15,001 bases of DNA from Bathymodiolus azoricus thioautotrophic gill symbiont. Its GTDB lineage: Bacteria; Pseudomonadota; Gammaproteobacteria; PS1; Pseudothioglobaceae. The notes beneath the pieces are model-generated. The model was not told the DNA's origin and ran no database searches. It was given only the letters and a program-made list of their open reading frames with translations. The position numbers and the translations under genes were made by a program. Below are positions 1 to 8,118 of the stretch, in pieces. The DNA is taken from the NCBI RefSeq assembly GCF_001298715.1, contig NZ_CDSC02000325.1, forward strand, positions 1-15,001. Reading direction: 5' to 3'. Numbering within the stretch: the stretch's first letter is position 1; every line of letters starts with the position of its first letter.

Positions 1-21
1 GTCTCTAAGGTGACGGATTAA
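1..21 (+). CDS. tuf: Probable 3' end of tuf (elongation factor Tu), partial
   Basis: The first 21 bases read in frame 1 as V-S-K-V-T-D followed by TAA. Many bacterial EF-Tu proteins end in a similar short stretch after a conserved glycine-rich segment, and in gammaproteobacteria tuf, the last gene of the str operon, usually lies just before rpsJ. The call rests on six residues and on position, so it is tentative. No terminator is visible between this stop and the rpsJ promoter, so read-through from the str operon into S10 is possible. Confidence 0.4.
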   Translation, partial: VSKVTD

Positions 22-32
22 GGGTAATTTAG

Positions 33-62
33 TTGCAGAAAGACCAAATATTATTGTATAAT
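33..62 (+). promoter_or_regulatory. Likely sigma70 promoter of the S10 block
   Basis: A -35-like TTGCAG at 33-38 and a perfect -10 TATAAT at 57-62 are separated by 18 bp. The expected start of transcription is near 69. The sequence just after the -10 box (63-68, ACTCGG) is moderately GC-rich for this genome, as seen at ribosomal promoters under stringent control; that link is inference. The resulting leader to rpsJ would be only about 47 nt. Confidence 0.7.
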
Positions 63-115
63 ACTCGGTTTTTCGCTAAAAGACACAAGTCAATTATTAA
101 TAGGATTTATTAAAG

Positions 116-427
116 ATGAGTAATCAAAACATTAGAATTAAATTAAAGGCATTTGACCATCGTTTAATCGATAAGTCGGCTATTGAAATTGTAGATACTG
201 CTAAGCGTACTGGTGCAAGTGTTAGAGGTCCAATCCCTTTACCAACAAAGAAAGAGCGTTTTACTGTATTGACTTCTCCGCATGTTAACAAGAAGGCGAG
301 AGATCAGTATGAATTAAGAACATATGTTAGATTGATGGATGTTATTAGCCCAACTGATAAAACAGTTGATGCGTTAATGAAACTAGATTTAGCAGCAGGT
401 GTTGATGTAGCGATTAAGCTTAATTAA
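116..427 (+). CDS. rpsJ: 30S ribosomal protein S10
   Basis: S10 is a small protein of the 30S head. It also doubles as NusE, the partner of NusB in transcription antitermination and of NusG in coupling transcription to translation. The 103-residue product matches the normal family length and carries the conserved run R-G-P-I-P-L-P-T-K near residues 37-45 and the T-S-P-H-V-N-K segment near 53-59. The ATG is preceded by AGGA at 102-105, 10 nt upstream. It is the first gene of the S10 block, directly behind the promoter at 33-62, and is followed after 26 nt by rplC. Nothing unusual is seen in the protein. Confidence 0.98.
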   Translation: MSNQNIRIKLKAFDHRLIDKSAIEIVDTAKRTGASVRGPIPLPTKKERFTVLTSPHVNKKARDQYELRTYVRLMDVISPTDKTVDALMKLDLAAGVDVAIKLN

Positions 428-453
428 CAAATATAAGTTATAGGAATAGAATC

Positions 454-1224
454 ATGGCAATTGGTTTAGTAGGACAAAAAATAGGAATGACGCGTATCTT
501 GTCTGACGATGGTTCGTCAACTGCGGTAAGTGTTATTAAAGTTGAGTCTAATCGTGTTGTTCAAATAAGAACAATGGAAGTGGATGGTTATAACGCTGTA
601 CAAGTAACTACTGGGGCTAAAGTCAACAAGAAAGGCGAAGCAAAATTGCGTCGTGTTTCGTCAGCGACTAAAGGTCATTATGCTAAAGCTTCACAAGACA
701 TTGGTTTGGGTCTTTGGGAGTTTAGCGCAGATGCTAACGAGATTGCCGATAGCACAAGTTTTGATCTATCTATTTTTGGTGCGGGTCAATATGTTGATGT
801 TACTGGGCAGTCTAAAGGTAAAGGTTTTCAAGGTGGTGTAAAGCGTCATAACTTTTCGATGCAAGATGCAACACATGGTAACTCAATTTCTCACAGAGCA
901 ATTGGTTCTACTGGTCAGTGTCAAGAGCCTGGTCGTGTATTCAAAGGTAAGAAAATGGCTGGTCACATGGGTGACGAGCAAGTGACTGAAGAATGTTTAG
1001 AGATTATTAGAGTTGATAGTGATAGAAATTTATTATTAGTTAAAGGTGCAATTCCTGGTTCTAAGAGTGGCTTTGTTAAAGTAAGGTTGTCCGCCAAGAA
1101 AGACAAAGTGAACGCCGGTATCAGTAAGCAACTTCAAGAGCAAAAAGAAGCAGCGGCAAAAGAAGCAGAGAATGTAGTATCAACTGAAGATAACACTGCA
1201 GAAGAAACTAAGGCAGAAGAATAA
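454..1224 (+). CDS. rplC: 50S ribosomal protein L3 with an acidic C-terminal tail
   Basis: L3 is an early assembly protein of the large subunit that binds 23S rRNA and reaches toward the peptidyl transferase centre. The core is typical: the start ([12 protein letters not shown]), the D-A-T-H-G-N-S motif at residues 138-144 and V-F-K-G-K-K-M-A-G at 162-170. Gln155 in the G-Q-C-Q context corresponds to the glutamine methylated by PrmB in E. coli. The protein is 256 residues against about 209 in E. coli. The excess is a C-terminal tail from about residue 214, rich in Glu, Ala and Lys, with a net charge near -6 over residues 224-256. The tail is in frame, with no sign of a frameshift. rplD starts 8 nt after the stop. 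Confidence 0.98.
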   Translation: MAIGLVGQKIGMTRILSDDGSSTAVSVIKVESNRVVQIRTMEVDGYNAVQVTTGAKVNKKGEAKLRRVSSATKGHYAKASQDIGLGLWEFSADANEIADSTSFDLSIFGAGQYVDVTGQSKGKGFQGGVKRHNFSMQDATHGNSISHRAIGSTGQCQEPGRVFKGKKMAGHMGDEQVTEECLEIIRVDSDRNLLLVKGAIPGSKSGFVKVRLSAKKDKVNAGISKQLQEQKEAAAKEAENVVSTEDNTAEETKAEE

Positions 1225-1232
1225 GGTTTAAG

Positions 1233-1847
1233 ATGAAATTAAAAGTATTAAACATAAGTACAAACAAATCTAGCTCTACTGAAGTTGCAGAGTCTGTTTT
1301 TGCAAGAGACTATAACCAATCATTGGTTCACCAAGTGACAACAGCGTATATGGCTACGGGTCGTCAAGGTTCTAAAGCACAAAAAAATCGTAGTGCTGTT
1401 AGCGGTGGCGGTAAGAAACCTTGGGCACAGAAAGGTACAGGCCGTGCTCGTGCTGGTACTTCTCGTGGTCCTATTTGGCGTTCAGGTGGCGTGACATTTG
1501 CTGCGCAACCAAGAAGCTACGCACAGAAAGTTAATAAGAAAATGTACAAAGGTGCAATTAGTGTTATTTTTTCTGAGTTGGCGCGTACTGAGCGTTTGAA
1601 AGTGGTTAAAACTTTTGATGTTAAAGATGCAAAAACAAAGAATATAACTGCATTGCTTAAAGCGTTAGATGTAAAAGATGCTTTATTAATGACAGATGAG
1701 TTAGATGAGAATCTATATCTTTCTTCACGCAATTTATACCATGTTGGTGTTTGTGACACACAAAGTATTGACCCGGTTAGTTTGATTGGTTATGAAAATG
1801 TTGTCATTACTGAAGCAGCATTAAAGAAAGTGGAAGGTATGCTATGA
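1233..1847 (+). CDS. rplD: 50S ribosomal protein L4
   Basis: L4 binds 23S rRNA, and its long loop lines the nascent-chain exit tunnel. In E. coli it also represses the S10 operon at the leader RNA. The 204-residue product is close to the E. coli length. The tunnel loop is clear at residues 44-94, with R-Q-G-S-K-A-Q-K near 44-51, [13 protein letters not shown] at 61-73 and G-P-I-W-R-S-G-G at 79-86. A Shine-Dalgarno AAGG (1223-1226) overlaps the rplC stop codon, 6 nt before the ATG. Its last 4 nt overlap rplW. The short S10 leader here makes the classical L4 feedback doubtful (inference). Confidence 0.98.
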   Translation: MKLKVLNISTNKSSSTEVAESVFARDYNQSLVHQVTTAYMATGRQGSKAQKNRSAVSGGGKKPWAQKGTGRARAGTSRGPIWRSGGVTFAAQPRSYAQKVNKKMYKGAISVIFSELARTERLKVVKTFDVKDAKTKNITALLKALDVKDALLMTDELDENLYLSSRNLYHVGVCDTQSIDPVSLIGYENVVITEAALKKVEGML

Positions 1848-2134
1848 ATCAAGAAAAAATATTAAAAACCTTATTGGCGCCAATTGTTTCTGAGAAGACA
1901 TCATTGTTGTCAGCACAAAATCAATATGCATTTAAAGTGCGTGTTGATAGCAATAAGAAAGAAATTAAAGCAGCTATCGAATCACTATTTGGTGTTACAG
2001 TAGAAAATGTAACAACTTCTGTTGTGAAAGGCAAGAAGAAAGTATTTAAAGGTAAGATTGGTCGTCGTGTCAATTGGAAGAAGGCAATGGTAAAAGTGTC
2101 TGAAGGCCAAATGATTGATGTGACTGCATCTTAA
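1844..2134 (+). CDS. rplW: 50S ribosomal protein L23
   Basis: L23 sits at the exit of the peptide tunnel, where it is a docking site for trigger factor and signal recognition particle. The 96-residue product has family length and features: an N-terminal [10 protein letters not shown] near residues 10-19, a central N-Q-Y-A-F-K-V segment, and a basic [13 protein letters not shown] loop near residues 63-75. The start is an ATGA overlap with the rplD stop, with GGAAGG at 1832-1837 as ribosome binding site inside rplD. This arrangement implies translational coupling with L4. rplB follows after 11 nt. Confidence 0.98.
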   Translation: MNQEKILKTLLAPIVSEKTSLLSAQNQYAFKVRVDSNKKEIKAAIESLFGVTVENVTTSVVKGKKKVFKGKIGRRVNWKKAMVKVSEGQMIDVTAS

Positions 2135-2145
2135 AGAGAGAGATT

Positions 2146-2973
2146 ATGGCACAAGTAATTAAAAGAAAACCAACCTCACCCGGCAGAAGATTTGTTGTTA
2201 GTGTTGTTGATAAAGACTTACATGATGGCGCACCTTATGCACCATTAACACAAAGTAAGAACAGAATTAGCGGTCGTAATAACCGAGGTAAGATTACAGT
2301 TCGTCGTAAAGGTGGTGGACACAAGCGTCGTTACCGCGTTATTGATTTTAGACGCAACAAAGATGATATTACTGCAAAAGTTGAGCGTTTAGAATACGAT
2401 CCAAATCGTAGCGCTAATATTGCTTTGGTTTTGTATGCAGACGGTGAGCGCAAATATATCATTGCACCAAACGGTTTGAAAGTAGGTGATGAGGTTGTTT
2501 CAGGTAGTAGTGTTGCTATTAAAGCAGGCAATGTAATGCCATGCGCAAATATCCCGTTAGGTAGTGTTATTCACTGTATTGAGCTTAAGCCAGGTAAGGG
2601 TGCACAAATGGCGCGTAGTGCAGGCACCTCAGCGCAATTAATTGCAAAAGAAGGTACATATGTCACTTTAAGGTTGCGTTCTGGTGAAGTTCGTAAAGTT
2701 TTGGCAGAATGTCGTGCAACAATTGGTGAAGTGTCCAAGAAAGAACACAGTTTAAGAAAATTAGGTAAAGCGGGTGCAACACGCTGGAGAGGTGTTAGGC
2801 CTACTGTTCGTGGTGTTGTAATGAATCCAGTTGATCACCCACATGGTGGTGGTGAAGGTAAAACTAGTGGTGGTCGTCACCCAGTTTCTCCTTGGGGTAC
2901 ACCAACTAAGGGTTATAAGACACGTAGTAACAAACGTACTGATAAGCTTATCGTGCGTCGTAGAAATAAATAA
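2146..2973 (+). CDS. rplB: 50S ribosomal protein L2
   Basis: L2 is among the most conserved ribosomal proteins. It is needed for subunit association and for assembly of the peptidyl transferase centre. The 275-residue product compares with 273 in E. coli. It has the N-terminal S-P-G-R-R motif (residues 11-15), the [14 protein letters not shown] segment (81-94) and the C-terminal [10 protein letters not shown] loop (231-240), which contains the histidine implicated in peptidyl transferase function in E. coli. The loop is intact. The gene lies between rplW (11-nt gap) and rpsS (8-nt gap). Confidence 0.99.
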   Translation: MAQVIKRKPTSPGRRFVVSVVDKDLHDGAPYAPLTQSKNRISGRNNRGKITVRRKGGGHKRRYRVIDFRRNKDDITAKVERLEYDPNRSANIALVLYADGERKYIIAPNGLKVGDEVVSGSSVAIKAGNVMPCANIPLGSVIHCIELKPGKGAQMARSAGTSAQLIAKEGTYVTLRLRSGEVRKVLAECRATIGEVSKKEHSLRKLGKAGATRWRGVRPTVRGVVMNPVDHPHGGGEGKTSGGRHPVSPWGTPTKGYKTRSNKRTDKLIVRRRNK

Positions 2974-2981
2974 GGGTAATT

Positions 2982-3251
2982 ATGGCTAGATCATTAAGAA
3001 AGGGTCCATTTGTTGACGAGCATTTAATCAAGAAAGTATTAACAGCTCAAGAAAATAAGGATAGAAAACCAATTAAAACTTGGTCTAGGCGTTCGGTAAT
3101 TGTGCCTGAAATGATTGGGTTAACAATCGCAGTGCACAATGGCAGAGCACATGTGCCAGTGTCAATTAACGAACAAATGATTGGTCATAAATTAGGTGAG
3201 TTTGCAGCAACTAGAACATTTGTTGCACATTCAGGCGACCGTAAAGCATAA
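2982..3251 (+). CDS. rpsS: 30S ribosomal protein S19
   Basis: S19 lies in the head of the 30S subunit near the decoding side, where it pairs with S13 and contacts the large subunit. The 89-residue product matches the family: [10 protein letters not shown] at the N-terminus, T-W-S-R-R-S-V-I near residues 33-40 and [14 protein letters not shown] near 67-80. The Shine-Dalgarno AAGGG (2972-2976) overlaps the rplB stop TAA (2971-2973), a stop/binding-site fusion repeated across this cluster. rplV begins 19 nt after the stop. Confidence 0.98.
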   Translation: MARSLRKGPFVDEHLIKKVLTAQENKDRKPIKTWSRRSVIVPEMIGLTIAVHNGRAHVPVSINEQMIGHKLGEFAATRTFVAHSGDRKA

Positions 3252-3270
3252 TACAAGGGTGATTGAGAAA

Positions 3271-3606
3271 ATGAAAGAAGTTAAAGCAGTGCATAAATAT
3301 GCAAAAACCTCAGCTTTTAAAGCGCGATTGGTAGCGGATCAAATTCGTTTAAAGTCGGTAGAAGAGGCACTCAATATTTTGTCGTTTAGCAATAAGAAAG
3401 CGTCAGTCCTTATTAAGAAGGTATTAAATTCAGCGATTTCAAATGCTGAGAACAATAATGGTTTGGATATTGATGAATTAAAAGTGAGTAGTGTTTATAT
3501 TGATGAAGGCTCAACAATGAAAAGAATTCGTCCTAGAGCAAAAGGTAGAGCGAATCGTATTTTAAAAAGAACAAGCCATATTACAGTTGGCGTAAGTGCA
3601 GGATAA
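3271..3606 (+). CDS. rplV: 50S ribosomal protein L22
   Basis: L22 is a 23S rRNA-binding protein whose beta hairpin lines the exit tunnel near the macrolide site. I place the start at ATG 3271, giving 111 residues beginning [10 protein letters not shown]. This aligns with the E. coli N-terminus (110 residues), and AAGGG at 3255-3259 serves as ribosome binding site. The open frame runs back to 3196 inside rpsS, but those codons do not resemble L22; an in-frame GTG at 3259 would overlap the binding site. Conserved features are [10 protein letters not shown] near residues 18-27 and the C-terminal hairpin with R-P-R-A-K-G-R-A and R-T-S-H-I-T-V. rpsC follows after 10 nt. Confidence 0.96.
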   Translation: MKEVKAVHKYAKTSAFKARLVADQIRLKSVEEALNILSFSNKKASVLIKKVLNSAISNAENNNGLDIDELKVSSVYIDEGSTMKRIRPRAKGRANRILKRTSHITVGVSAG

Positions 3607-3616
3607 GGTATAAATT

Positions 3617-4309
3617 ATGGGTCAAAAAGTAAATCCAAAAGGTATTAGATTAGGCATCGTTAAAGATTGGGATTCTAAGTGGTATGCGAATTCTCAAGAT
3701 TATTCTAAGTACTTGTTATCTGATATTGAAGTTAGAGATTTTTTATTTGAGAAACTAAAGTCTGCTTCTGTTAGTCGTGTCCAAATTGAACGCCTAGCAA
3801 ACAATGCTAAAATAACTATCCATACCGCTCGTCCTGGCATTGTGATTGGTAAAAAAGGTGCTGATATTGAAGGGTTGAAATCTATTGTTAGTAAAATGAT
3901 GGGTATGACAACACATATCAATATTGAAGAAATTAAAAAGCCCGAGCTAGATTCGCGTCTAGTGGCAGAAAATATTGCACAGCAGTTAGAAAAGCGTGTG
4001 ATGTATCGTCGTGCAGTTAAGCGTGTATTAGGCAATGCAACCCGTTTGGGCGCACAAGGGATTAAGATTATGGTTAGTGGTCGTTTAAATGGTGCGGAAA
4101 TTGCACGCTCTGAATGGTATCGTGAAGGTCGTGTGCCATTACACACATTCAGAGCAGATATTGATTATGCACATTATGGTGCAAACACACAATATGGTGT
4201 GATTGGTATCAAAGTTTGGATTTTCAAAGGTGAAATTCTAGATCATAAGAAAGGCACATTAGATGAGGTTGCTCGTCGTGGTGCTACTAACCAAATCGCT
4301 AAGAAATAA
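3617..4309 (+). CDS. rpsC: 30S ribosomal protein S3
   Basis: S3 forms part of the mRNA entry channel and the ribosomal helicase site together with S4 and S5. The 230-residue product has the invariant [13 protein letters not shown] start. It has a type II KH RNA-binding domain with the G-K-K-G loop at residues 78-81, and the C-terminal domain with [13 protein letters not shown] and I-D-Y-A. Length is near the E. coli 233. AAGG overlaps the rplV stop (3604-3608). Its own stop begins the TAAAGGA signal (4307-4313) that serves rplP. Confidence 0.98.
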   Translation: MGQKVNPKGIRLGIVKDWDSKWYANSQDYSKYLLSDIEVRDFLFEKLKSASVSRVQIERLANNAKITIHTARPGIVIGKKGADIEGLKSIVSKMMGMTTHINIEEIKKPELDSRLVAENIAQQLEKRVMYRRAVKRVLGNATRLGAQGIKIMVSGRLNGAEIARSEWYREGRVPLHTFRADIDYAHYGANTQYGVIGIKVWIFKGEILDHKKGTLDEVARRGATNQIAKK

Positions 4310-4320
4310 AGGATTGACAA

Positions 4321-4731
4321 ATGTTACAACCTAAACGTACAAAATTTAGAAAAATGATGAAAGGTCGCAACCGCGGCTTGGCAACTGGTCATAAGGTGAG
4401 CTTTGGTGAAATTGGCCTACAAGCTGTAGGTAGATGTCGCATGACTGCAAGACAAATTGAAGCTGCTCGTAGAGCGATGACGCGTCATGTAAAGCGTCAG
4501 GGTAAGATTTGGATTCGTGTATTTCCAGACAAACCTATTACTAAGAAGCCATTAGAAGTGCGTATGGGTAAAGGTAAAGGTAGTGTTGAATATTGGGTTG
4601 CACAAATCAAGCCGGGTCAAATGTTGTTTGAAATGCAAGGTGTTGATGAGACAATTGCAAGAGAAGCATTCCAGCTTGCTGCGGCAAAATTACCAGTAAA
4701 GACAAAAGTTATTAAAAGGATGGCAATGTAA
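4321..4731 (+). CDS. rplP: 50S ribosomal protein L16
   Basis: L16 helps position the A-site tRNA near the peptidyl transferase centre and is a late assembly protein. The 136-residue product equals the E. coli length. It has the [11 protein letters not shown] start, the [10 protein letters not shown] segment (residues 63-72) and V-R-M-G-K-G-K-G (80-87). Arg81 is the residue that the oxygenase YcfD hydroxylates in E. coli; whether that enzyme exists here cannot be seen. The ribosome binding site AAAGGA (4308-4313) lies 7 nt before the ATG. The TAA stop shares one base with the rpmC start (TAATG). Confidence 0.98.
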   Translation: MLQPKRTKFRKMMKGRNRGLATGHKVSFGEIGLQAVGRCRMTARQIEAARRAMTRHVKRQGKIWIRVFPDKPITKKPLEVRMGKGKGSVEYWVAQIKPGQMLFEMQGVDETIAREAFQLAAAKLPVKTKVIKRMAM

Positions 4732-4919
4732 TGGATGTAAAAGAATTAAGAGGGCAAGACGTCCCTACACTTAACGACACTTTAATGGGTATTCTAAAGG
4801 AGCACTTTGAGTTGCGTATGCAACATAAAAGTGCACAGTTAGATGATGGTTCAAAGTTGAGAAAAGTTAAAAGATCAATTGCACAAGTTAAAACTATTAT
4901 TAAAGAGAAACAAGCATGA
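4731..4919 (+). CDS. rpmC: 50S ribosomal protein L29
   Basis: L29 is a small two-helix protein beside L23 at the tunnel exit. The 62-residue product fits the family (63 in E. coli), with the E-L-R-G segment near residues 5-8 and [14 protein letters not shown] near 43-56. Its start overlaps the rplP stop by one base and its stop overlaps the rpsQ start by four bases (ATGA). AAGGA at 4716-4720 inside rplP is the probable binding site. The gene is thus embedded in two coupled junctions. Confidence 0.97.
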   Translation: MDVKELRGQDVPTLNDTLMGILKEHFELRMQHKSAQLDDGSKLRKVKRSIAQVKTIIKEKQA

Positions 4920-5191
4920 GCGAGAATAAAGTAGAACGCGTATTAACAGGTAAAGTTGTTAGCAGTAGTCGTGATAAAACTATTACCGTTATGATTGAGC
5001 GTAAAGTTCGTCATCCCATTTATAAGAAATATATTAGGCGTAGCACTAAGGTTCATGCGCATGATGAAAAAAATGAATGCAGTGTAGGCGACACAGTAAG
5101 AGTAGTAGAGGCGAAGCCGTTTTCTAAGACTAAGTGTTGGGCATTGTTAGAAGTCCTTGAGAAATCAGTGGCTGTTGATCACATAGCATAA
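4916..5191 (+). CDS. rpsQ: 30S ribosomal protein S17
   Basis: S17 is a primary 16S rRNA-binding protein with an OB fold, located in the 30S body. The product has 91 residues against 84 in E. coli, the small excess lying mainly at the C-terminus. Conserved features are L-T-G-K-V-V-S near residues 10-16, D-K-T-I-T-V near 20-25, H-P-I-Y-K-K-Y near 33-39 and the V-G-D-T-V-R segment near 57-62. It is the last gene of the S10 block. Only 17 nt separate it from rplN, the first gene of the spc block. Confidence 0.98.
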   Translation: MSENKVERVLTGKVVSSSRDKTITVMIERKVRHPIYKKYIRRSTKVHAHDEKNECSVGDTVRVVEAKPFSKTKCWALLEVLEKSVAVDHIA

Positions 5192-5208
5192 TTAAAAGAG
5201 AATAAGAT

Positions 5209-5577
5209 ATGATTCAAATGCAAACAAAACTTCATGTTGCTGATAACAGTGGCGGTGTTAAAGCAATGTGTATTAAAGTGTTAGGCGGCTCTAAGCGTCG
5301 CTATGCAAACATTGGCGATGTGATTAAAGTCAGTATTAAAGAAGCTGCACCGCGTGCTAAAGTAAAAAAAGGTGATGTGTATGACGCCGTTGTTGTTCGT
5401 ACGGCACAAGGTGTTCGTCGTTCAGATGGTTCACGCATTCGTTTTGATAGCAATGCAGTTGTATTACTAAACACAAAACTTGAGCCAGTAGGTACACGCA
5501 TCTTCGGACCTGTGACTCGTGAATTGCGTAGTGCAAAATTTATGAAAATTGTTTCACTAGCGCCAGAGGTATTGTAA
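5209..5577 (+). CDS. rplN: 50S ribosomal protein L14
   Basis: L14 lies on the subunit interface, forms an intersubunit bridge, and is the docking site of the silencing factor RsfS. The 122-residue product (123 in E. coli) has V-A-D-N-S-G-G near residues 10-16, C-I-K-V-L-G-G near 21-27 and the nearly invariant C-terminus [14 protein letters not shown] followed by S-L-A-P-E-V-L. In E. coli this gene opens the spc operon behind its own promoter. Here the 17-nt gap to rpsQ has no room for one. The stop shares a base with rplX (TAATG). Confidence 0.98.
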   Translation: MIQMQTKLHVADNSGGVKAMCIKVLGGSKRRYANIGDVIKVSIKEAAPRAKVKKGDVYDAVVVRTAQGVRRSDGSRIRFDSNAVVLLNTKLEPVGTRIFGPVTRELRSAKFMKIVSLAPEVL

Positions 5578-5888
5578 TGAATAAGATCAAAGTAAAAGAT
5601 GAAGTAATTTTGATTACTGGTAAGGACAAAGGCTCTATAGGTACAGTAACAAAAATCACTGATAATAAAGTTGTAGTTGAGGGCTTAAATCTTGCTAAGA
5701 AGCATGTTAAGTCAAACCCAAATGCTGGCGTAACAGGTGGTATTATTGATACAGAAATGCCAGTGGCAGTTTCAAATGTAGCAATCTACAATGCGAAAAC
5801 AAAAAAAGCAGACAGGGTTGGGTTACGCACTGACAAAGATGGCAATAAAGAAAGATTTTTTAAATCAAACGGCGATTCAATCGTTTGA
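5577..5888 (+). CDS. rplX: 50S ribosomal protein L24
   Basis: L24 is an assembly initiator that binds the 5' domain of 23S rRNA and stands at the tunnel exit. The 103-residue product (104 in E. coli) carries the KOW motif near residues 4-32, including V-I-L-I-T-G-K-D-K-G and G-T-V-T-K-I, then N-L-A-K-K-H-V-K near 38-45 and a G-G-I-I-D-T-E segment near 54-60. AGAGG at 5565-5569 within rplN serves as binding site, 7 nt upstream. The 21-nt gap to rplE is where the S8 control site lies in E. coli. I see no obvious counterpart here. Confidence 0.98.
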   Translation: MNKIKVKDEVILITGKDKGSIGTVTKITDNKVVVEGLNLAKKHVKSNPNAGVTGGIIDTEMPVAVSNVAIYNAKTKKADRVGLRTDKDGNKERFFKSNGDSIV

Positions 5889-5909
5889 GACAGTTAAAGG
5901 AAAAAAACC

Positions 5910-6461
5910 GTGGCTAGATTACAAGAACAATATAGAAAAGAAATTTTACCTGCTTTACAAAAAGAGTTAAATCAAAAAAATCCAATGGCAGTGCCTAAGA
6001 TTGAAAAGATTACTATTAATATGGGTCTGGGTAGTGCATTAGGTGATAAGAAAATTTTGCAAAATGCAGTAGACGAGATGAGCTTAATTGCTGGTCAAAA
6101 ACCAATAACATGTATAGCGCGTAAATCAGTAGCAAGTTTCAAGTTAAGAGAAGGTAGTGCAATTGGTTGCAAAGTAACACTTCGCAAGGAAAAGATGTAT
6201 GAATTTTTAGATCGTTTGGTTAATATCGCGATTCCCCGTATTCGTGATTTCCGTGGTTTGAATGAGAAGTCATTTGATGGTCGTGGTAATTACAACATGG
6301 GTTTAACTGAGCAAATCGTTTTTCCAGAAATTGATTTTGAAAAAGTAACAAGAGTGCGTGGTATGGATATCGCTATCACCACCACTGCACAAAATGATGA
6401 TGACGCTAAGAAACTATTGGCAATGTTTAACTTCCCATTTAAAGGACAAGAAAATGGCTAA
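5910..6461 (+). CDS. rplE: 50S ribosomal protein L5, GTG start
   Basis: L5 binds 5S rRNA in the central protuberance and contacts the P-site tRNA. The 183-residue product (179 in E. coli) begins at GTG 5910, with a clear AAAGGA binding site (5896-5901) 8 nt upstream. The next residues, A-R-L, fit the family's M-A-x-L start, so GTG is the real start. Conserved features are I-T-I-N-M-G near residues 34-39, the C-K-V-T-L-R segment, P-R-I-R-D-F-R-G-L near 109-117 and S-F-D-G-R-G-N-Y. Its last 8 nt overlap rpsN. Among the protein genes here it alone clearly uses a non-ATG start, which may tune L5 synthesis (inference). Confidence 0.97.
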   Translation: MARLQEQYRKEILPALQKELNQKNPMAVPKIEKITINMGLGSALGDKKILQNAVDEMSLIAGQKPITCIARKSVASFKLREGSAIGCKVTLRKEKMYEFLDRLVNIAIPRIRDFRGLNEKSFDGRGNYNMGLTEQIVFPEIDFEKVTRVRGMDIAITTTAQNDDDAKKLLAMFNFPFKGQENG

Positions 6462-6759
6462 AAAGTCTATGATAAATAGAGACATCAAGCGCACTAAAGT
6501 GGTTGAAAAATACCGCACTAAACGCCTTGAGTTAAAGAAAATTATTAAGAGTGTAAATTCTTCTGATGAAGAGCGCTTTCAAGCAACGATTAAGTTGCAA
6601 GCGTTACCGCGTGATGCTTCACCGACAAGACAACGCTCTCGTTGTGGTTTGACGGGTCGTCCGCATGGTTTTTACCGTAAGTTTGGTTTGGCTAGAATCA
6701 AATTGAGAGAGCGCACTATGAACGGTGAAGTGCCTGGTTTATCTAAAGCAAGTTGGTAG
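6454..6759 (+). CDS. rpsN: 30S ribosomal protein S14, zinc-free type
   Basis: S14 is a late-assembling protein of the 30S head. I place the start at ATG 6454, overlapping the end of rplE by 8 nt, because the resulting 101 residues (M-A-K-K-S-M-I-N-R) equal the E. coli length. The open frame extends further upstream to 6358, but those codons are the shadow of rplE. AAAGGA at 6441-6446 is the likely binding site. The protein is the long form without the four-cysteine zinc motif: only one cysteine is visible, in [10 protein letters not shown]. The stop TAG overlaps the AGGAGG that serves rpsH. Confidence 0.97.
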   Translation: MAKKSMINRDIKRTKVVEKYRTKRLELKKIIKSVNSSDEERFQATIKLQALPRDASPTRQRSRCGLTGRPHGFYRKFGLARIKLRERTMNGEVPGLSKASW

Positions 6760-6771
6760 GAGGTTGTTGAT

Positions 6772-7167
6772 ATGAGTATGTCTGATCCAGTTGCTGATAT
6801 GTTGACTCGCATTCGTAATGCGCACATGGTTGAAAAGAAAGAAGTCAACATCCCAGCGTCAAATTTAAAATCTGCTATTGCAAGTGTGATGCAGCAAGAA
6901 GGTTATATTGAATCATTTAGTGTGGTAGGTGAAAAAGCCACTAAAACCTTGACGCTTAAGTTGAAGTATTATGATGACAAACCCGTTATTGATTCATTAA
7001 AAAGAATTTCAAAACCAAGTTTGCGTGTGTATGTCAAAAGTACTGAGATGCCAAGTGTCATGAATGGCTTGGGTATCGTTATTGTTTCAACACCTAAAGG
7101 TGTAATGACTGGACAAAATGCAGCAACCCAGAATGTGGGTGGTGAAGTTTTGTGTAGCATTTCTTAA
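6772..7167 (+). CDS. rpsH: 30S ribosomal protein S8
   Basis: S8 is a primary binder of the 16S rRNA central domain and, in E. coli, the translational repressor of the spc operon. The 131-residue product (130 in E. coli) has D-P-V-A-D-M-L-T-R-I-R-N-A near residues 5-17, K-R-I-S-K-P-S-L-R near 76-84 and the C-terminal T-P-K-G-V-M-T with G-G-E-V-L-C. The strongest Shine-Dalgarno of the cluster, AGGAGG (6758-6763), overlaps the rpsN stop and lies 8 nt before ATG 6772, which favours this ATG over the one at 6778. The stop begins the TAAAGGAG that serves rplF. Confidence 0.98.
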   Translation: MSMSDPVADMLTRIRNAHMVEKKEVNIPASNLKSAIASVMQQEGYIESFSVVGEKATKTLTLKLKYYDDKPVIDSLKRISKPSLRVYVKSTEMPSVMNGLGIVIVSTPKGVMTGQNAATQNVGGEVLCSIS

Positions 7168-7179
7168 AGGAGTTATAAG

Positions 7180-7725
7180 ATGTCTAGAGTTGCAAAAGCA
7201 CCAATCGAAATTCCAGCTGGCGTTGAAGTTTTAATAAATAGTTCTACAATGGCAGTTAAAGGTAAATTAGGTCAAATGGAAATGGAAATCCATCCATCAG
7301 TTGTTATCTCTAATGCAGAAAATGTTTTGACATTTAATGTTGCTAAAACTGATAAAAAAGAGGAAAAGAAAGCATGGGCACAAGCAGGCACTGCAAGAGC
7401 GAATACTGCTAACTTGATTAAAGGTGTTGTAGAAGGTTGGGAGAAAAAATTAACCCTTATCGGTGTTGGTTACCGTGCAAAGGCAACGGGTAAAGCCTTA
7501 GATTTAACACTAGGTTTTTCTCATCCAGTTCAGTATAACCTGCCAGAAGGCGTTACTGCTGAGACACCTTCACAAACTGAAATTGTTGTGAAAGGTATGG
7601 ATAAGCAAAAAGTAGGTCAGGTGGCTGCTGAGATTCGTGCCTATCGTCCGCCAGAGCCTTATAAAGGTAAAGGTGTGCGTTACACTGATGAATATGTGGT
7701 TCGTAAAGAAGCGAAAAAGAAATAG
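7180..7725 (+). CDS. rplF: 50S ribosomal protein L6
   Basis: L6 has two related domains and sits near the sarcin-ricin loop, where elongation factors bind. The 181-residue product (177 in E. coli) begins M-S-R-V-A-K-A-P-I and shows T-A-R-A-N-T-A-N-L near residues 71-79, G-V-G-Y-R-A near 95-100, and the C-terminal signature [13 protein letters not shown] near 155-167. AAAGGAG (7166-7172) overlaps the rpsH stop, 7 nt before the ATG. rplR follows after 23 nt. Confidence 0.98.
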   Translation: MSRVAKAPIEIPAGVEVLINSSTMAVKGKLGQMEMEIHPSVVISNAENVLTFNVAKTDKKEEKKAWAQAGTARANTANLIKGVVEGWEKKLTLIGVGYRAKATGKALDLTLGFSHPVQYNLPEGVTAETPSQTEIVVKGMDKQKVGQVAAEIRAYRPPEPYKGKGVRYTDEYVVRKEAKKK

Positions 7726-7748
7726 AGCGAAATAATTAAGGTAATAGT

Positions 7749-8090
7749 ATGAAACTTTCAAAAAAACAAGCTCGTTTAAGAAGAGCAACTAAATTTAGAG
7801 CTAAGCATGCAGAGAGAGGTATTGAGCGTTTATGCGTTTATAAGACATCTCAGCATATTTATGCACAAATCATTAGCGCCTGTGGCACTAAGACTTTGGT
7901 CAGTGCATCTAGCTTGAAAGAAAAGAATGGCGGTAATGTGGCAGCAGCAACTAAGATTGGCGCTGAGATTGCCAAAGCAGCAAAGAAAGTAAAAGTAACG
8001 AAAATTGCTTTTGATCGTTCTGGTTTTAAATACCATGGTCGTGTGAAAGCATTAGCTGAAGCAGCACGAGATGGCGGTTTAGACTTTTAA
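7749..8090 (+). CDS. rplR: 50S ribosomal protein L18
   Basis: L18 binds 5S rRNA together with L5 and brings it into the large subunit. The 113-residue product is a little shorter than the E. coli protein (117). It shows the basic N-terminus K-K-Q-A-R-L-R-R-A near residues 5-13, R-L-C-V-Y-K-T near 27-33, the I-Y-A-Q-I segment and the C-terminal [20 protein letters not shown] (7738-7741) lies 7 nt before the ATG. The 28-nt gap to rpsE is one of the longer gaps in the spc block and holds nothing distinctive. Confidence 0.98.
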   Translation: MKLSKKQARLRRATKFRAKHAERGIERLCVYKTSQHIYAQIISACGTKTLVSASSLKEKNGGNVAAATKIGAEIAKAAKKVKVTKIAFDRSGFKYHGRVKALAEAARDGGLDF

Positions 8091-8118
8091 TAAAAAATTA
8101 TAAAAATAGGCGTAAAAG

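Noticed and set aside
1134..1224. Possible frameshift or fusion creating the L3 tail
   Set aside because: The tail continues in the same frame with codon use like the neighbours and a normal short gap to rplD, so a genuine extension is simpler.
3700..4146. 148-codon open frame on the minus strand opposite rpsC
   Set aside because: It lies wholly opposite a highly conserved ribosomal gene, has no family resemblance and no context. It is a shadow frame, as are the other minus-strand frames in the window.
4314..4343. TTGACA at 4314-4319 followed after 18 bp by TACAAA, a possible internal promoter at the start of rplP
   Set aside because: The -10 match is weak and transcription would start inside rplP, after its start codon. 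The sequence is better explained as the rpsC-rplP junction plus coding sequence.
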